The notes under the pieces were generated by a model. That model was not told the origin of the DNA. It saw only the letters and a program-made list of their open reading frames with translations, and searched no databases. A stretch of DNA of 64,000 bases from CAYUPI01 sp964446585 (GTDB lineage: Bacteria; Verrucomicrobiota; Verrucomicrobiia; Limisphaerales; UBA8199): positions 124,001 to 188,000 of the forward strand of contig CAYUPI010000006.1 in NCBI GenBank assembly GCA_964446585.1, read 5' to 3'. The position numbers and the translations under genes are program-made. How positions within the stretch are numbered: the stretch's first letter is position 1; every line of letters starts with the position of its first letter. Below, one piece after another: positions 10,073 through 19,283 of this stretch.

Positions 10073-11854
10073 ATGAACCCCCGTCAAACGTGGCTCTGGC
10101 TCTTTTTGGCCGCGGCGCTATTCGGTTTGGTGTTGATTCAAAACCAATTTTTCCACAGGCATCAAACTGGGCCTGCCAAAGTCCTTCCGAGCCTGAAACC
10201 GTCCGCGGTGACCAGCGTCCAGGTTGCGCTGGCCGGCCCGGTGGACCTCCGCGCCGAACGCACCGCCACCGGCTGGACCTTGACGAAACCGCTATCGTAT
10301 CCGGCGCAAAGGGCCAGCATCCAATCGCTTCTGGCCCGACTGGAGCGGCTGACAGCGGCGACGACTATCCGCGCCGACGAACTGAAAAATCGGCCCAAGG
10401 CCGATGAAGAGTTTGGCTTTGCCAATCCGCAGTCCTCCATTCTTATCGAGCAGCAGGACCAAGAGCGCATCCGGTTGTTGCTCGGCGCCAGGACTGCGCC
10501 GGGTGACCAGTTCTTCCTTCAGGTCGTCGGGGCGGAAAACGTCTATGTAATCGATGCGGCCTTGTTGAAGCTTGTGCCGCGCACTGCCAACGACTGGCGC
10601 GACACGACGCTACTGGACGTCAAACAGATGGTGTTCGACCGTATCACGGTGACGAATGGAACCCGGATATTCGAAATGCAGCGCGATCCCACGAACTCTG
10701 TATGGCGCATGGTCCGGCCGTTCCCCGCCCGCGCCGACGGCGCGAAGATCGAACAGGCGCTGGAAAAACTGCAAGAGCTCCGGGTCACTCAGTTTGTTTC
10801 CGACGACCCGAAAGCGGACTTGGAAGCTCTCAGTCTTCAACCTGCGGATCTCGAACTGTCTTTCAGCCGGGGCGACAACACCGTCGCGCTGTTGCAGTTC
10901 GGTAAGACCAACACTGATGGCAAGATTTATGTCCGTCGCGCCGGTCAGAACGCGATTGTCACTGCCGCCAATGAGCTGGTCGACCCCTGGCGCGCGCCCG
11001 CCAACGACTTCCGCGATCTTCACTTGCTGGCCTTGACGCGGCCTGTGGACATGATTGAAATCCGCGACGGGGACAACTTTTCGGTTCAGTGCCAACCTGA
11101 CAACTCCTGGCGCATTGTGCCGCAGGACTTTGCCGCTGACTCCACGTCTGTTAAAGAGCTAATCGCGGTCTTAAGTGGGTTGCGCCTTGAGTTCATCCAG
11201 GGTGTCGTAACCGAATCCGGTCTGACCAATTACGGATTGGCGCCGCCCTCGCGCCAGTACATCTTCCGTGCCAGGGCGGATTCCGCGGCCGGCGCAAGCA
11301 ATAGCGTCCTCGCCGAGTTGCAATTCGGCACCAACCAGCAGGGCAATGTCTATGTGCGCCGCACAGATGAAAGCTCGGTGTACGGCATCGGCACCAATGA
11401 CTTCCGGCGGTTGCCCGCCGCCGCCTGGCAATTTCGAGAGCGCCGCCTGTGGAATTTCAGCGACGACGACATTGCGGGTGCGACGATCCAAAGGGGCGGC
11501 AAGACCTGTCAAATCATCCGCAAGGAACGATACCACTGGTCAATCGCGCCGGGCTCGCAAGGTCTGATCAAGAACGAACTTGCGTTGGAAGAAACCATCC
11601 GCGGCCTGGCCCAGGTGGCAGCGGCCGCATGGTTGGCGCGAGGGGAGCAGAATCGGGCGCGCTATGGCTTTCGAGAGGACAGCCTTCACGTCACTCTCGA
11701 ATTGAAAAACGGCGACAAAGCCAGGGTGGAATTTGGCGGTGAGACGCCGGCGAGTTTTGCCTACGCGGCTGTCACGCTCGAAAAGCAGCTTTGGATTTTT
11801 GAATTTCCCTGGCCATTGTTCCGCGATTTGTTGAGCTCACTGCCCGTGCCTTGA
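10073..11854 (+). CDS. DUF4340 domain protein of the Gld-like operon
   Basis: A 593-residue protein with a single N-terminal membrane helix (MNPRQTWLWLFLAAALFGLVLI) and a repeated beta-rich module. Each repeat has a core such as LRAERTATGWTLTKPL, MQRDPTNSVWRMVRPF, VQCQPDNSWRIVPQDF and IIRKERYHWSIAP, the WxLxxP signature of DUF4340, followed by FGxxxxxG-like strands (LQFGKTNTDGKIYVRR, LQFGTNQQGNVYVRR). The function is unknown; DUF4340 proteins are commonly encoded beside GldG homologues, so a periplasmic role with this ABC complex is likely. The next gene starts at TTG overlapping its TGA stop. Confidence 0.85.
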   Translation: MNPRQTWLWLFLAAALFGLVLIQNQFFHRHQTGPAKVLPSLKPSAVTSVQVALAGPVDLRAERTATGWTLTKPLSYPAQRASIQSLLARLERLTAATTIRADELKNRPKADEEFGFANPQSSILIEQQDQERIRLLLGARTAPGDQFFLQVVGAENVYVIDAALLKLVPRTANDWRDTTLLDVKQMVFDRITVTNGTRIFEMQRDPTNSVWRMVRPFPARADGAKIEQALEKLQELRVTQFVSDDPKADLEALSLQPADLELSFSRGDNTVALLQFGKTNTDGKIYVRRAGQNAIVTAANELVDPWRAPANDFRDLHLLALTRPVDMIEIRDGDNFSVQCQPDNSWRIVPQDFAADSTSVKELIAVLSGLRLEFIQGVVTESGLTNYGLAPPSRQYIFRARADSAAGASNSVLAELQFGTNQQGNVYVRRTDESSVYGIGTNDFRRLPAAAWQFRERRLWNFSDDDIAGATIQRGGKTCQIIRKERYHWSIAPGSQGLIKNELALEETIRGLAQVAAAAWLARGEQNRARYGFREDSLHVTLELKNGDKARVEFGGETPASFAYAAVTLEKQLWIFEFPWPLFRDLLSSLPVP

Positions 11855-14800
11855 AGACCAATCGCCACCGCGGCCGGTTCTGGAGGATCTGCCGGATCTA
11901 CTTCCGCCGATTTCGGATCGGCATGTGGTTTATCATCCTGGCCCTCCTCAGCGCGGTGATTTACGTCAATCAGGTCGGTTTGCCCAATTTCGTCCAGCGA
12001 CCGCTGCTGGAAAAATTGCGCGCGCGCGGGTTGGACCTGCAATTTTCGCGCCTCCGGTTGCGGTGGTATCAAGGCATCGTTGCCGAAAACGTCAAGTTCT
12101 GGCGGACTGACGAGCCGCTCAGCCCGGAACTGACCCTGGCTGAAGTCGGGCTGTCGCTCAATCCCAGGGCATTGGCTAAACTGCAGTTCCAGGTCGATTC
12201 GCTCACGTTGCACAAAGGCCGCCTCATCTGGCCACTGGGCGAAACCAATGGCCGGCCCCGCCAACTGACTCTGGACAACATTCAAACCCGCCTCCGTCTC
12301 TTGCCCGACGATCAATGGTTGTTGGACGATTTCTCTGCCGCGTTCGCCGGGGCGAAGATCCAACTGTCCGGCATGGTCACTAATGCCTCGGCGGTCCGGC
12401 AGTGGAAATTCCTTACCGCCCAGGAAACTTTGCCGGCTGGAACGCTGCAAAACCGGCTGCGGCAACTGGCCGATACCCTCGAAGCCATCCGCTTTTCCGC
12501 GCCGCCGGCACTTTCCCTCGATGTGCGGGGAGATGCCCTCGATCTGCAGAGCTTCAAGATTCACTTCCATCTGAACGCGCCCTATGCCGAAACGCCCTGG
12601 GGCACGGCCAGCCAGGCTCGCTTTACGGCGCGTTTCCTCCCCGCAGCGAAGAACCAACCCATGCGTGCCGAACTTAATCTTTCGGCCAGCGGCGCCGCGA
12701 CGCCTTGGGCCGCCACGACCAATCTCCAGCTCTCGGTCCATCTCGCTGCGGTCGAAAAGCAGACGAACCTCGTGAACGCGGAATTGGCCCTGTCTGCCGA
12801 CAAGATCGAAACCCGCTGGGGCAGCGGCACCAACGCCCACGCCACTGCCTCCTGGACTCATGCGCTCACGAATCCTGTCCCGCTCTTCGGCCAGGGCCGG
12901 CTGCGGTGCGAGCGCGCGGAGACGGAATTGGCCGGCGGGGCGACCGCCGGGACCTTGGAACTCAACACCGGCCTGGCGGAGGCCGGTGCCCTTCTCCCGA
13001 TCGACCCCTCCTGGGCCTGGTGGACCAATCTTCAACCATTTGCGCTGGACTGGGAATGTCGTGTAACAAGTCTCCACACGCCAAAACTTCAAGCCGAGGC
13101 CATCACCGGAGGCGGTCGCTGGCGCGCGCCGGAGTTGACGCTCACGAATCTTCATGCCGACCTTTACGAGGCACGGGTCAATGCCAACGCAGAACTGGAC
13201 GTAGCCACGCGCGCACTGCGCGCCCGACTCGATTCGGACGTTGATCCTCACCGCATCGAGTCGCTGCTCACCGAAGGGGCCAAGGGCTGGCTAGCACAGT
13301 TTTCCTGGAAAAACCCGCCGCAACTTAGGGCTGACGTGGCACTTGTTTTGCCCGCGTGGACCAATCGTCAACCTGATTGGCGGGCCGAGGTGCAGCCGAG
13401 CCTGGCCCTGGAAGGCGAGTTCAAGATCACCCTCGGCGGCGCCTACCGCCAAGTGCGCGTCGACACCGCTCAATCTCATTTCAGTTACTCGAACATGGTC
13501 TGGCGCCTGCCGGATTTGACGGTGACCGCGCCCGAAGGCCACCTGACCGCCACTCATCAGGCGGACGATCGCACCAAGGATTTCTATTGGCGCATCCAGA
13601 GCGAGATGGATACCGCCATTCTGCGGCCTTTCCTCGACACCAACCAGCAGCGCGCCTTGGACCTGCTTCAAACGAGCGAACCGCCCGTCGTGAGCGGCGA
13701 GCTCCGGGGCCGCTGGCACGAACCTGACAAGGTCACTTTCAAGGGCCAGGTCGCGCTGACGAACTTCACCATCCGGGGTGAAACGCTCAGCGGCTTTCAG
13801 TCCCTGGTCGAGTACAGCAACAAATTCCTCTTGCTGACCGGCGCGCAAGCCCAGCGCGGCGCGCAGCGCCTGAGCGCGGCCAGCTTGGGCGTGGATATTT
13901 CCGCCGAAAAAATTTATTTGGCGGACGGCTTCAGCACGGCGGAGCCACAAGTTGTCGCACGCGCGATCGGCCCGAAAGTCGGTCAGGCCCTGGAGCCCTA
14001 CCGATTTGTTGAGCCCCCCACAGCCCGCGTTCATGGCATCATCCCCATCCGCGATGAGTCCATGGCCGATCTGATTTTCGACATCGACGGCGGCCCGTTT
14101 CATTGGTGGAAGTTCAACCTCGGGCACGTGGCCGGTCGCGTGCACTGGAAAGGCGAGCATCTCTCGCTCAAGGGCGTCCGCGCCGATTTTTACGGGGGCA
14201 AGCTGACCGGTTCGGCCGCGTTCGATTTCAGGCCGCGATCCGGCGCGGATTACCTGTTTGATCTCACTGTCACCAACACCGTTCTCAAGTCGCTCATGGC
14301 CGATGTTTTCACTCGCACAAACCAGCTCGAGGGCCTGCTCAGCGGCCAGCTCGTGGTCAACCAGGCCAACACGGCCGACTGGCGGAGCTGCCAGGGCGGT
14401 GGTGACGTAAGACTCAAAGATGGTTTGATTTGGGACATTCCCATCTTCGGCGTTTTTTCTCCCGTCCTCAATGCAGTAATGCCCGGCCTGGGCAGCAGCC
14501 GGGCCAGCGCAGCCACTGGCATGTTCGTGATACAAAACGGCGTCATCCGCTCCGATGACCTGGAAATACGTTCTCCGGCGATGCGCCTCGAGTATCGCGG
14601 GTCAGTGGATCTGCAAGCCCAGGTTAATGCGCGCGTCGACGCCGAATTGTTGCGCGACGTATGGCTGCTCGGGCCCATTTTCAGCACCGTTCTCTGGCCC
14701 GTGACCAAAGTCTTTGAGTACAAAGTCACCGGCTCATTGGAACTACCGAAAACCGAGCCGGTTTATCTCATTCCCAAGCTGGTCTTGATGCCATTTCATC

Positions 14801-14880
14801 CGTTCCGTGCGCTGAAAGACCTCTTGCCCGAGGACTCCGGCCCAGTCCGTACCAATGCGCCGCCGGCGACAACGCCATGA
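11851..14880 (+). CDS. Large AsmA-like/TamB-type envelope protein
   Basis: 1009 residues from a TTG that overlaps the previous stop codon (TTGA). An N-terminal basic region and one helix (GMWFIILALLSAVIYVNQVG, near residues 24-43) anchor it in the inner membrane; the rest is beta-strand-rich periplasmic sequence. The segment LLEKLRARGLDLQFSRLRLRW near residue 52 is the typical AsmA-superfamily start, and the C-terminal region with GVRADFYGGKLTGSAAFDF and LEGLLSGQLVVNQ is the AsmA C-terminal domain pattern. Such proteins form hydrophobic grooves that move phospholipids between membranes. Cotranscription with a Gld-like ABC module is unusual and hints at a shared envelope-lipid task (inference). 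An ATG at 11923 would lose only the cytoplasmic tail. Confidence 0.78.
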   Translation: MKTNRHRGRFWRICRIYFRRFRIGMWFIILALLSAVIYVNQVGLPNFVQRPLLEKLRARGLDLQFSRLRLRWYQGIVAENVKFWRTDEPLSPELTLAEVGLSLNPRALAKLQFQVDSLTLHKGRLIWPLGETNGRPRQLTLDNIQTRLRLLPDDQWLLDDFSAAFAGAKIQLSGMVTNASAVRQWKFLTAQETLPAGTLQNRLRQLADTLEAIRFSAPPALSLDVRGDALDLQSFKIHFHLNAPYAETPWGTASQARFTARFLPAAKNQPMRAELNLSASGAATPWAATTNLQLSVHLAAVEKQTNLVNAELALSADKIETRWGSGTNAHATASWTHALTNPVPLFGQGRLRCERAETELAGGATAGTLELNTGLAEAGALLPIDPSWAWWTNLQPFALDWECRVTSLHTPKLQAEAITGGGRWRAPELTLTNLHADLYEARVNANAELDVATRALRARLDSDVDPHRIESLLTEGAKGWLAQFSWKNPPQLRADVALVLPAWTNRQPDWRAEVQPSLALEGEFKITLGGAYRQVRVDTAQSHFSYSNMVWRLPDLTVTAPEGHLTATHQADDRTKDFYWRIQSEMDTAILRPFLDTNQQRALDLLQTSEPPVVSGELRGRWHEPDKVTFKGQVALTNFTIRGETLSGFQSLVEYSNKFLLLTGAQAQRGAQRLSAASLGVDISAEKIYLADGFSTAEPQVVARAIGPKVGQALEPYRFVEPPTARVHGIIPIRDESMADLIFDIDGGPFHWWKFNLGHVAGRVHWKGEHLSLKGVRADFYGGKLTGSAAFDFRPRSGADYLFDLTVTNTVLKSLMADVFTRTNQLEGLLSGQLVVNQANTADWRSCQGGGDVRLKDGLIWDIPIFGVFSPVLNAVMPGLGSSRASAATGMFVIQNGVIRSDDLEIRSPAMRLEYRGSVDLQAQVNARVDAELLRDVWLLGPIFSTVLWPVTKVFEYKVTGSLELPKTEPVYLIPKLVLMPFHPFRALKDLLPEDSGPVRTNAPPATTP

Positions 14881-15407
14881 GCGCATGTCTCTCAATCGAT
14901 CTTGTGTTCGGGCTGCGGGCCAGCTACCACTCGATCGTGCGCCGCTTACTCTTCTGGTTGGCCATATCTGGCCTGTTGGCCGTGCTGGCGACTGTTCCGG
15001 CGGAGGCAGCGACCACGCGGATGTTGAAAGTGCTCCCACACTTTTTGGACACCAACGGCGTCCATACCCTCAGCCCGAGCCTATACGAACGCGATGCCTA
15101 CCAGGCCCACTTGCGACAGCATCCGGAGCTGCGCACCGGCATTCGGTTCGACGTGCACTGGAAGGCCACCAGCCCGGCCTTCGAGCCGCGCAAGCTCCGG
15201 CTTGAACTGCGCGGCATCGCCAAAGGCGATGTGCCCAGGCAAACAGTTCTGGAACAGGCCGTGGAATCAACCGGCTGGTTCGGCCGCTGGACGACGCTCG
15301 TACTAAGCGGTGAACAATATCGGGATTTCGGCGAGTTGACAGCCTGGCGCGCGACGATTTGGGAAGGAAACGAACTGCTGGGAGAGCAAAAATCGTTTCT
15401 TTGGTAA
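14877..15407 (+). CDS. Exported protein of unknown function, last gene of the Gld-like operon
   Basis: 176 residues from the ATG that overlaps the AsmA-like stop (ATGA). A GTG at 14938 would instead give MRRLLFWLAISGLLAVLATV, a textbook signal peptide ending at PAEA-ATT, so the true start may be there. The mature part (KVLPHFLDTNGVHTLSPSLYERDAYQ, later LRLELRGIAKGD and LTAWRATIWEGNELL) looks like one compact beta-sandwich domain similar in feel to fibronectin-like domains. No named family recognised. Conserved placement after AsmA suggests a periplasmic partner. Confidence 0.7.
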   Translation: MSACLSIDLVFGLRASYHSIVRRLLFWLAISGLLAVLATVPAEAATTRMLKVLPHFLDTNGVHTLSPSLYERDAYQAHLRQHPELRTGIRFDVHWKATSPAFEPRKLRLELRGIAKGDVPRQTVLEQAVESTGWFGRWTTLVLSGEQYRDFGELTAWRATIWEGNELLGEQKSFLW

Positions 15408-15409
15408 AT

Positions 15410-15430
15410 GCCTGAGTGGCCAGTTCAGGC
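15410..15430. terminator. Stem-loop between convergent genes
   Basis: GCCTGA (15410-15415), a 9-nt loop and TCAGGC (15425-15430) form a perfect 6-bp stem between two convergent genes and include the last codons of the reverse-strand TPR gene. There is no strong T-run on either side, so termination is only plausible. Confidence 0.35.
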
Positions 15431-16483
15431 GCGCTTCTCTTGCGTCCGCAAAGCTTGTTCGTAACACTCGAGGGCTTCGCCAAAGCGTTCCATTCGATTA
15501 AAGAGGCCGCCCTTGTAGAGATACGCGAGCGTCAGCGACTCGTCGGCAGCAATCGCACGGTCATAGCATTCAATCGCTTCCGGCAACTTCCGCAGCCTTT
15601 CCAGCGCCACTGCTTTCTTCATCAGCGCATCGGTATGAGTCGGCTCGAGCGCCAGCGCCTGGTCGAAACACTCGAGCGCCTCTTCGGCCTGGTCCAGATT
15701 GAGCAACGATTGGCCTTTGCCCAGCAGCAGCGCCAGCCGCTCGCCCTCTGGCGATGCGCTTGAACCAGTGCCGGTCGTGGTCACAGTGTTCGAATCCGTT
15801 TGAATGGCCGCACCTTGCGAATGGTTGCTTGTCGCCGGCGGCCGGTTCAAGGGCGCGCGCGAGGCTTGCTCCAACTCATGAATGCGCTTTTCAATTCGAT
15901 CCAGCACGTCCAGCAACCGCGAACTCGATTGCTCCGGCGAACCGGCTCCGAGCAGCGGTGTTTCGCCGGCCGCGAGCGTTACTCGTGATAAGCCTGGCCC
16001 GAGCGCTCGGCCGGACGGCAGACTGGCCGAGAGCTCCGCCAGGCGGCCGACGGTGCGCCACTGGTAAGCCATGAGCGCCGCCGCCAGCAATCCAACCACG
16101 GCGAACGCCACCGAGATGATTAGCATCAGGCGATTGGAACTTCGCACCGCATCCAGATCCCGCGAGCGCTCAGCGGCAAACGATTGTTCCAGCACCTGCA
16201 AGCGGCTGGCCACTGCCTGGGCGTTGAGTCCAGCCGCAGCATCGGCTGCCTTCCGGTTTTCCTCGATAGCGAGCTGCAGCCCGTGCAGTTGTTCCTGCAG
16301 TTGCAAATAGGAGCGCAGAAGTTCGAGTGAATTCGTGTTGGCGGCCGGGGCGTTGGTCGCCGGCATCTCCCCTTCCACGGCGAGAGCACGCCAGTCTGGT
16401 ACGGCGAGCCCGAGACAGGCCAGTAAAACGAAAGCGCGGAACTTTCCCGCAGCGTTCGGTGACCGAGACTCTGTGGTGCGCAT
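15425..16483 (-). CDS. Membrane-anchored TPR protein
   Basis: 352 residues on the reverse strand. It has a signal-like start (AGKFRAFVLLACLGLAVPDW, residues about 12-31), a predicted coiled region (LLRSYLQLQEQLHGLQLAIEE, then VLEQSFAAERSRD), a membrane helix near 119-140 (LMLIISVAFAVVGLLAAALM) and, after a Ser/Thr/Pro-rich linker, three TPR-like repeats near 250-350 (GKGQSLLNLDQAEEALECFDQALALEP and two more). TPRs suggest protein binding on one side of the membrane. Function unknown. It faces the Gld-like operon end to end. Confidence 0.75.
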   Translation of the reverse strand: MRTTESRSPNAAGKFRAFVLLACLGLAVPDWRALAVEGEMPATNAPAANTNSLELLRSYLQLQEQLHGLQLAIEENRKAADAAAGLNAQAVASRLQVLEQSFAAERSRDLDAVRSSNRLMLIISVAFAVVGLLAAALMAYQWRTVGRLAELSASLPSGRALGPGLSRVTLAAGETPLLGAGSPEQSSSRLLDVLDRIEKRIHELEQASRAPLNRPPATSNHSQGAAIQTDSNTVTTTGTGSSASPEGERLALLLGKGQSLLNLDQAEEALECFDQALALEPTHTDALMKKAVALERLRKLPEAIECYDRAIAADESLTLAYLYKGGLFNRMERFGEALECYEQALRTQEKRA

Positions 16484-16560
16484 ACTGGTCTGAGACCGGA
16501 GCCTAGGCAGACTGGATTAACGTGTCAAGGAAACTCTTTTCTCTTCGCGGCCTCGCGCGG

Positions 16561-16589
16561 TTGACATCACTGAGGCAGCTTCCTAAGTT
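16561..16589 (+). promoter_or_regulatory. Candidate promoter of the lolC/E-lolD operon (leaderless type)
   Basis: TTGACA at 16561-16566, a 17-nt spacer and TAAGTT at 16584-16589. The proposed ATG is at 16597, only 7 nt after the -10 box, so transcription would begin at or next to the start codon. No Shine-Dalgarno sequence is present. The -35 is a perfect match; the -10 matches weakly. Confidence 0.42.
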
Positions 16590-16596
16590 GCCGCCC

Positions 16597-17868
16597 ATGT
16601 CTCGGCTGCCGTTTGAACTGCTGCTGGCGCTGCGGTATCTGCGGCCAAAAAGGACGTTTGTCTCCTTCATCACGTTGATCTCTGTTCTGGGTGTTACTTT
16701 GGGAGTAGCGGTGCTCATTATTGTCATCAGTGTCATGAGCGGGTTCGACAAACAGTTGCGCGATAAAATCCTCGGCTTCAATCCTCACCTGCGGATCGTG
16801 GCAGCGAGAGCGACGATCCGCGATTACCCGCGGCTGATGAGCCGCGTGGCGGCGAACTCGAGTGTCAAAGGCATTGCCCCTTATGTTCTCGAACAGGTGT
16901 TGGTGGAAACTGAGCCGCGTACTGGCCAGTCGCAGGTGGCTGCACCATGGGTGCGCGGCCTGCTGCCGGAAATGGAGACCAATATCAGCATCCTGCCCCG
17001 AAGTATTGCGGCCGGAAAATTCGACGTCAGCGATCAGGGTCTGGTCGTCGGTTCGGAGTTCGCACGCAATCTGGATCTCGAAGTCGGGGATCGGTTGATG
17101 GTTTATTCCCCCCGCGACCTGAGGAAATGGCGAGAGAGCGTCGGGAAAGAGAACGCGCGTCTGCCGGCACCGCCGGAATATGAGATCAGGGGCATCTTTG
17201 ACGTGGGTTATTATGAATACAACCTGTCTTTCATGGTCACCGCGCTGTCCGATGCGCAAGAGCTCTACGATTTATCGAACAGCGTCCACGGTTTGATGGT
17301 AATGCTGCATGATCCGTACACCGCGCCAGTGGCCGCCAAAGAACTGGCCCGTTCGCTCGGTTCGGATTATCGCATTACTACCTGGATGCAGGAAAACGCG
17401 AGCATGCTGAATGCGCTCGTTGTCGAGAAGAACGTGATGTTCTATCTGTTGTTTTTTATCATGATCGTGGCGGCTCTGTGCATCTTGAGCGCCCTCATCA
17501 CGTTTGTGGTTCAAAAGACACGGGAAATCGGCATGCTCAAGGCGCTGGGAGCGACCGATCTGCAAGTTAGTCTCCTGTTTCTCAGCCAGGGCGCGCTGGT
17601 GGGTGCCGTGGGGGATTTGGCCGGCTATGGCTTGGGGATGCTGGCGCTTACCTACCGGAATGAATTTCTTCATTTCATGAACCGAATGACCGGCTTCGAG
17701 CTTTTCCCGGCTTCCATTTACGGATTTACGGAACTGCCGGCGCTGATCATTTCGCGTGACATCCTGTTAATCTGCGGCAGCGCGTGGCTGGTGTGCATTT
17801 TGGGCGGCGTGATCCCGGCCTGGCGCGCGGGCCGGCTGAGACCCGTGGAAGCGTTGCGATATGAATGA
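16597..17868 (+). CDS. LolC/LolE-type lipoprotein-releasing permease (FtsX family)
   Basis: 423 residues from ATG 16597 (MSRLPFELLLALRYLRPKR), the standard LolC/E opening; an in-frame GTG at 16522 would add 25 residues that do not look conserved. Helix 1 (about 20-47, SFITLISVLGVTLGVAVLIIVISVMSG) is followed by FDKQLRDKILGFNPHLRI, the MacB-like periplasmic domain start, and three C-terminal helices beginning with VMFYLLFFIMIVAALCILSALI and containing KTREIGMLKALGAT, the coupling-helix signature of the FtsX family. With the adjacent ATPase it should extract lipoproteins from the inner membrane. Only one permease gene is present, so the complex may be a homodimer. Its stop overlaps the start of lolD by 8 nt. 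Confidence 0.92.
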   Translation: MSRLPFELLLALRYLRPKRTFVSFITLISVLGVTLGVAVLIIVISVMSGFDKQLRDKILGFNPHLRIVAARATIRDYPRLMSRVAANSSVKGIAPYVLEQVLVETEPRTGQSQVAAPWVRGLLPEMETNISILPRSIAAGKFDVSDQGLVVGSEFARNLDLEVGDRLMVYSPRDLRKWRESVGKENARLPAPPEYEIRGIFDVGYYEYNLSFMVTALSDAQELYDLSNSVHGLMVMLHDPYTAPVAAKELARSLGSDYRITTWMQENASMLNALVVEKNVMFYLLFFIMIVAALCILSALITFVVQKTREIGMLKALGATDLQVSLLFLSQGALVGAVGDLAGYGLGMLALTYRNEFLHFMNRMTGFELFPASIYGFTELPALIISRDILLICGSAWLVCILGGVIPAWRAGRLRPVEALRYE

Positions 17869-18553
17869 CCTGCTGCTCCAGGCTAAGGGCGTCCACAAAA
17901 CCTACTTCCTGGGCCAACGCTCGCTCGAGGTCCTGCGCGGGGTGGATGTGGAACTGCGCCGGGGCGATTTCCTGGCGTTGCGCGGCGCTTCCGGCGCGGG
18001 CAAGAGCACGCTGTTGCACCTGCTGGGCGGCCTGGATGCGCCCAACCAGGGCGAAATCCGCCTGGGGGGCCGGAACCTGGCCGGTCTGGCGCGGCGCGAG
18101 CTGGCGCGGCTGCGCAACGAAGAGGTCGGTTTCATTTTTCAAGCCTATTACCTTTTGCCGGAACTGGACGCGCTCGAGAATGTCTGCCTGCCGGCCCGGA
18201 TGGCGCGGCGGCCCGCCGCTCGAGCCGAAGCCCGCGGACGCGACCTGCTGGCGCGCGTTGGCCTCAAGGAGCGGATGGAGCACAAGCCTTACGAACTTTC
18301 CGGCGGCGAACAACAGCGCGTCGCCATTGCCCGGGCACTGATCAACGAACCCGACCTGGTCCTGGCCGACGAACCAACCGGCAATCTTGATTCCCACACT
18401 GGCCAGGAAATCATCGAATTGCTTTGCGGCTTGCGCGCCGAAAACCAAACCACGCTGATCATGGCCACGCACGACTCAAAGCTTGCTGCTCGCGCTCCGA
18501 AAATTGTGGACCTGGTCGATGGAGCCATTAGCGGCGAGGTCAATTCGGATTAA
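17861..18553 (+). CDS. lolD: LolD-type ABC ATPase
   Basis: 230 residues starting MNDLLLQAKGVHKTYFLG. Walker A GASGAGKST near residues 42-50, the Q-loop in GFIFQAYYLLPEL, signature LSGGEQQRVAIARAL near 146-160, Walker B LVLADEPTGNLD and H-loop in MATHDSKLA are all present and intact. The length and the PTGNLD text fit the LolD/MacB/FtsE ATPase group. Overlap with the upstream permease gene shows translational coupling. It hydrolyses ATP in the cytoplasm to drive lipoprotein release by the LolC/E-like permease. Confidence 0.93.
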   Translation: MNDLLLQAKGVHKTYFLGQRSLEVLRGVDVELRRGDFLALRGASGAGKSTLLHLLGGLDAPNQGEIRLGGRNLAGLARRELARLRNEEVGFIFQAYYLLPELDALENVCLPARMARRPAARAEARGRDLLARVGLKERMEHKPYELSGGEQQRVAIARALINEPDLVLADEPTGNLDSHTGQEIIELLCGLRAENQTTLIMATHDSKLAARAPKIVDLVDGAISGEVNSD

Positions 18554-18564
18554 TTTTCAAGGAA

Positions 18565-19149
18565 ATGAGCTGTGACTATTGGGAACAACGTTATGAAACC
18601 GGCGACATGCCCTGGGAAAAAGGCGCGCCGTCGCCTGGCCTGGTAGATTTCCTGGCGGCGCACCCGGACCTGTTGCGGGGCACAGTGTGCGTTCCGGGTT
18701 GCGGCACGGGCCACGACGTTCGGGCCTGGGCCGGCGCGGGCTTCGACGTCTTTGGATACGATCTGGCCCCCAGTGCCATACGCATGGCGCAGGAGCGCAA
18801 CCAGGCTGCGGGACTGACTGCGCACCTTCAAATTACTGATTTTCTTAGCGCGCCGCCACCATTGCTTTTCGACTGGGTTTTCGAGCACACGCTCTTCTGC
18901 GCGATCCAGCCGATCCAGCGCGATGAGTATGTCCGCGCTGTATTGCGATGGCTGAAACCCCGCGCCCAGTATCTGGCGGTGAATTACCTGATCCCCGACC
19001 AGGATGGCCCTCCGTTCGGCACGACCCGAAAAGAATTGTGCCAGCGCTTCTCGCCACATTTCGACTTGTTGGAGGAATGGGTACCGCGGTCGTATCCCAA
19101 TCGGACTGGATTGGAGTTAATGCTCTGGTGGAGGAGAAAGACCGAATGA
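18565..19149 (+). CDS. SAM-dependent methyltransferase (TPMT/thiol methyltransferase family)
   Basis: 194 residues, MSCDYWEQRYETGDMPWEKGAPSPGL. The opening WExxYxxGxxPW is the TPMT/HOL family pattern. The SAM-binding GxGxG-like motif I reads VPGCGTGHDVRAWA (near residues 43-57), followed by the acidic motif GYDLAPSAI and post-motif YDFVFEHTLFCAI-type text (FDWVFEHTLFCAIQP). Family members methylate thiols, halides or metalloids in the cytoplasm; which applies here is unknown. It starts 11 nt after lolD and probably belongs to the same transcript. AAGGA lies very close to the ATG, so the SD spacing is unusual. Confidence 0.85.
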   Translation: MSCDYWEQRYETGDMPWEKGAPSPGLVDFLAAHPDLLRGTVCVPGCGTGHDVRAWAGAGFDVFGYDLAPSAIRMAQERNQAAGLTAHLQITDFLSAPPPLLFDWVFEHTLFCAIQPIQRDEYVRAVLRWLKPRAQYLAVNYLIPDQDGPPFGTTRKELCQRFSPHFDLLEEWVPRSYPNRTGLELMLWWRRKTE

Positions 19150-19283
19150 GGAATGACGTATAACATGCGAAAGGGCTGGCAGGGGGCGCTCCTGCGGCGT
19201 CGGTGGCAATGGCGGCACTGCATGCTGGAGGTAGCCTGCACAAGTTGACTCAGGAAACGGATTGTTAAACGAACTCGTCCGCC

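Noticed and set aside
11761..14535. Long reverse-strand ORFs (about 500 and 410 codons) opposite the AsmA-like gene
   Set aside because: They are Arg/Gly-rich shadows in GC-rich DNA with no domains, while the forward strand gives a coherent AsmA-like protein and operon overlaps.
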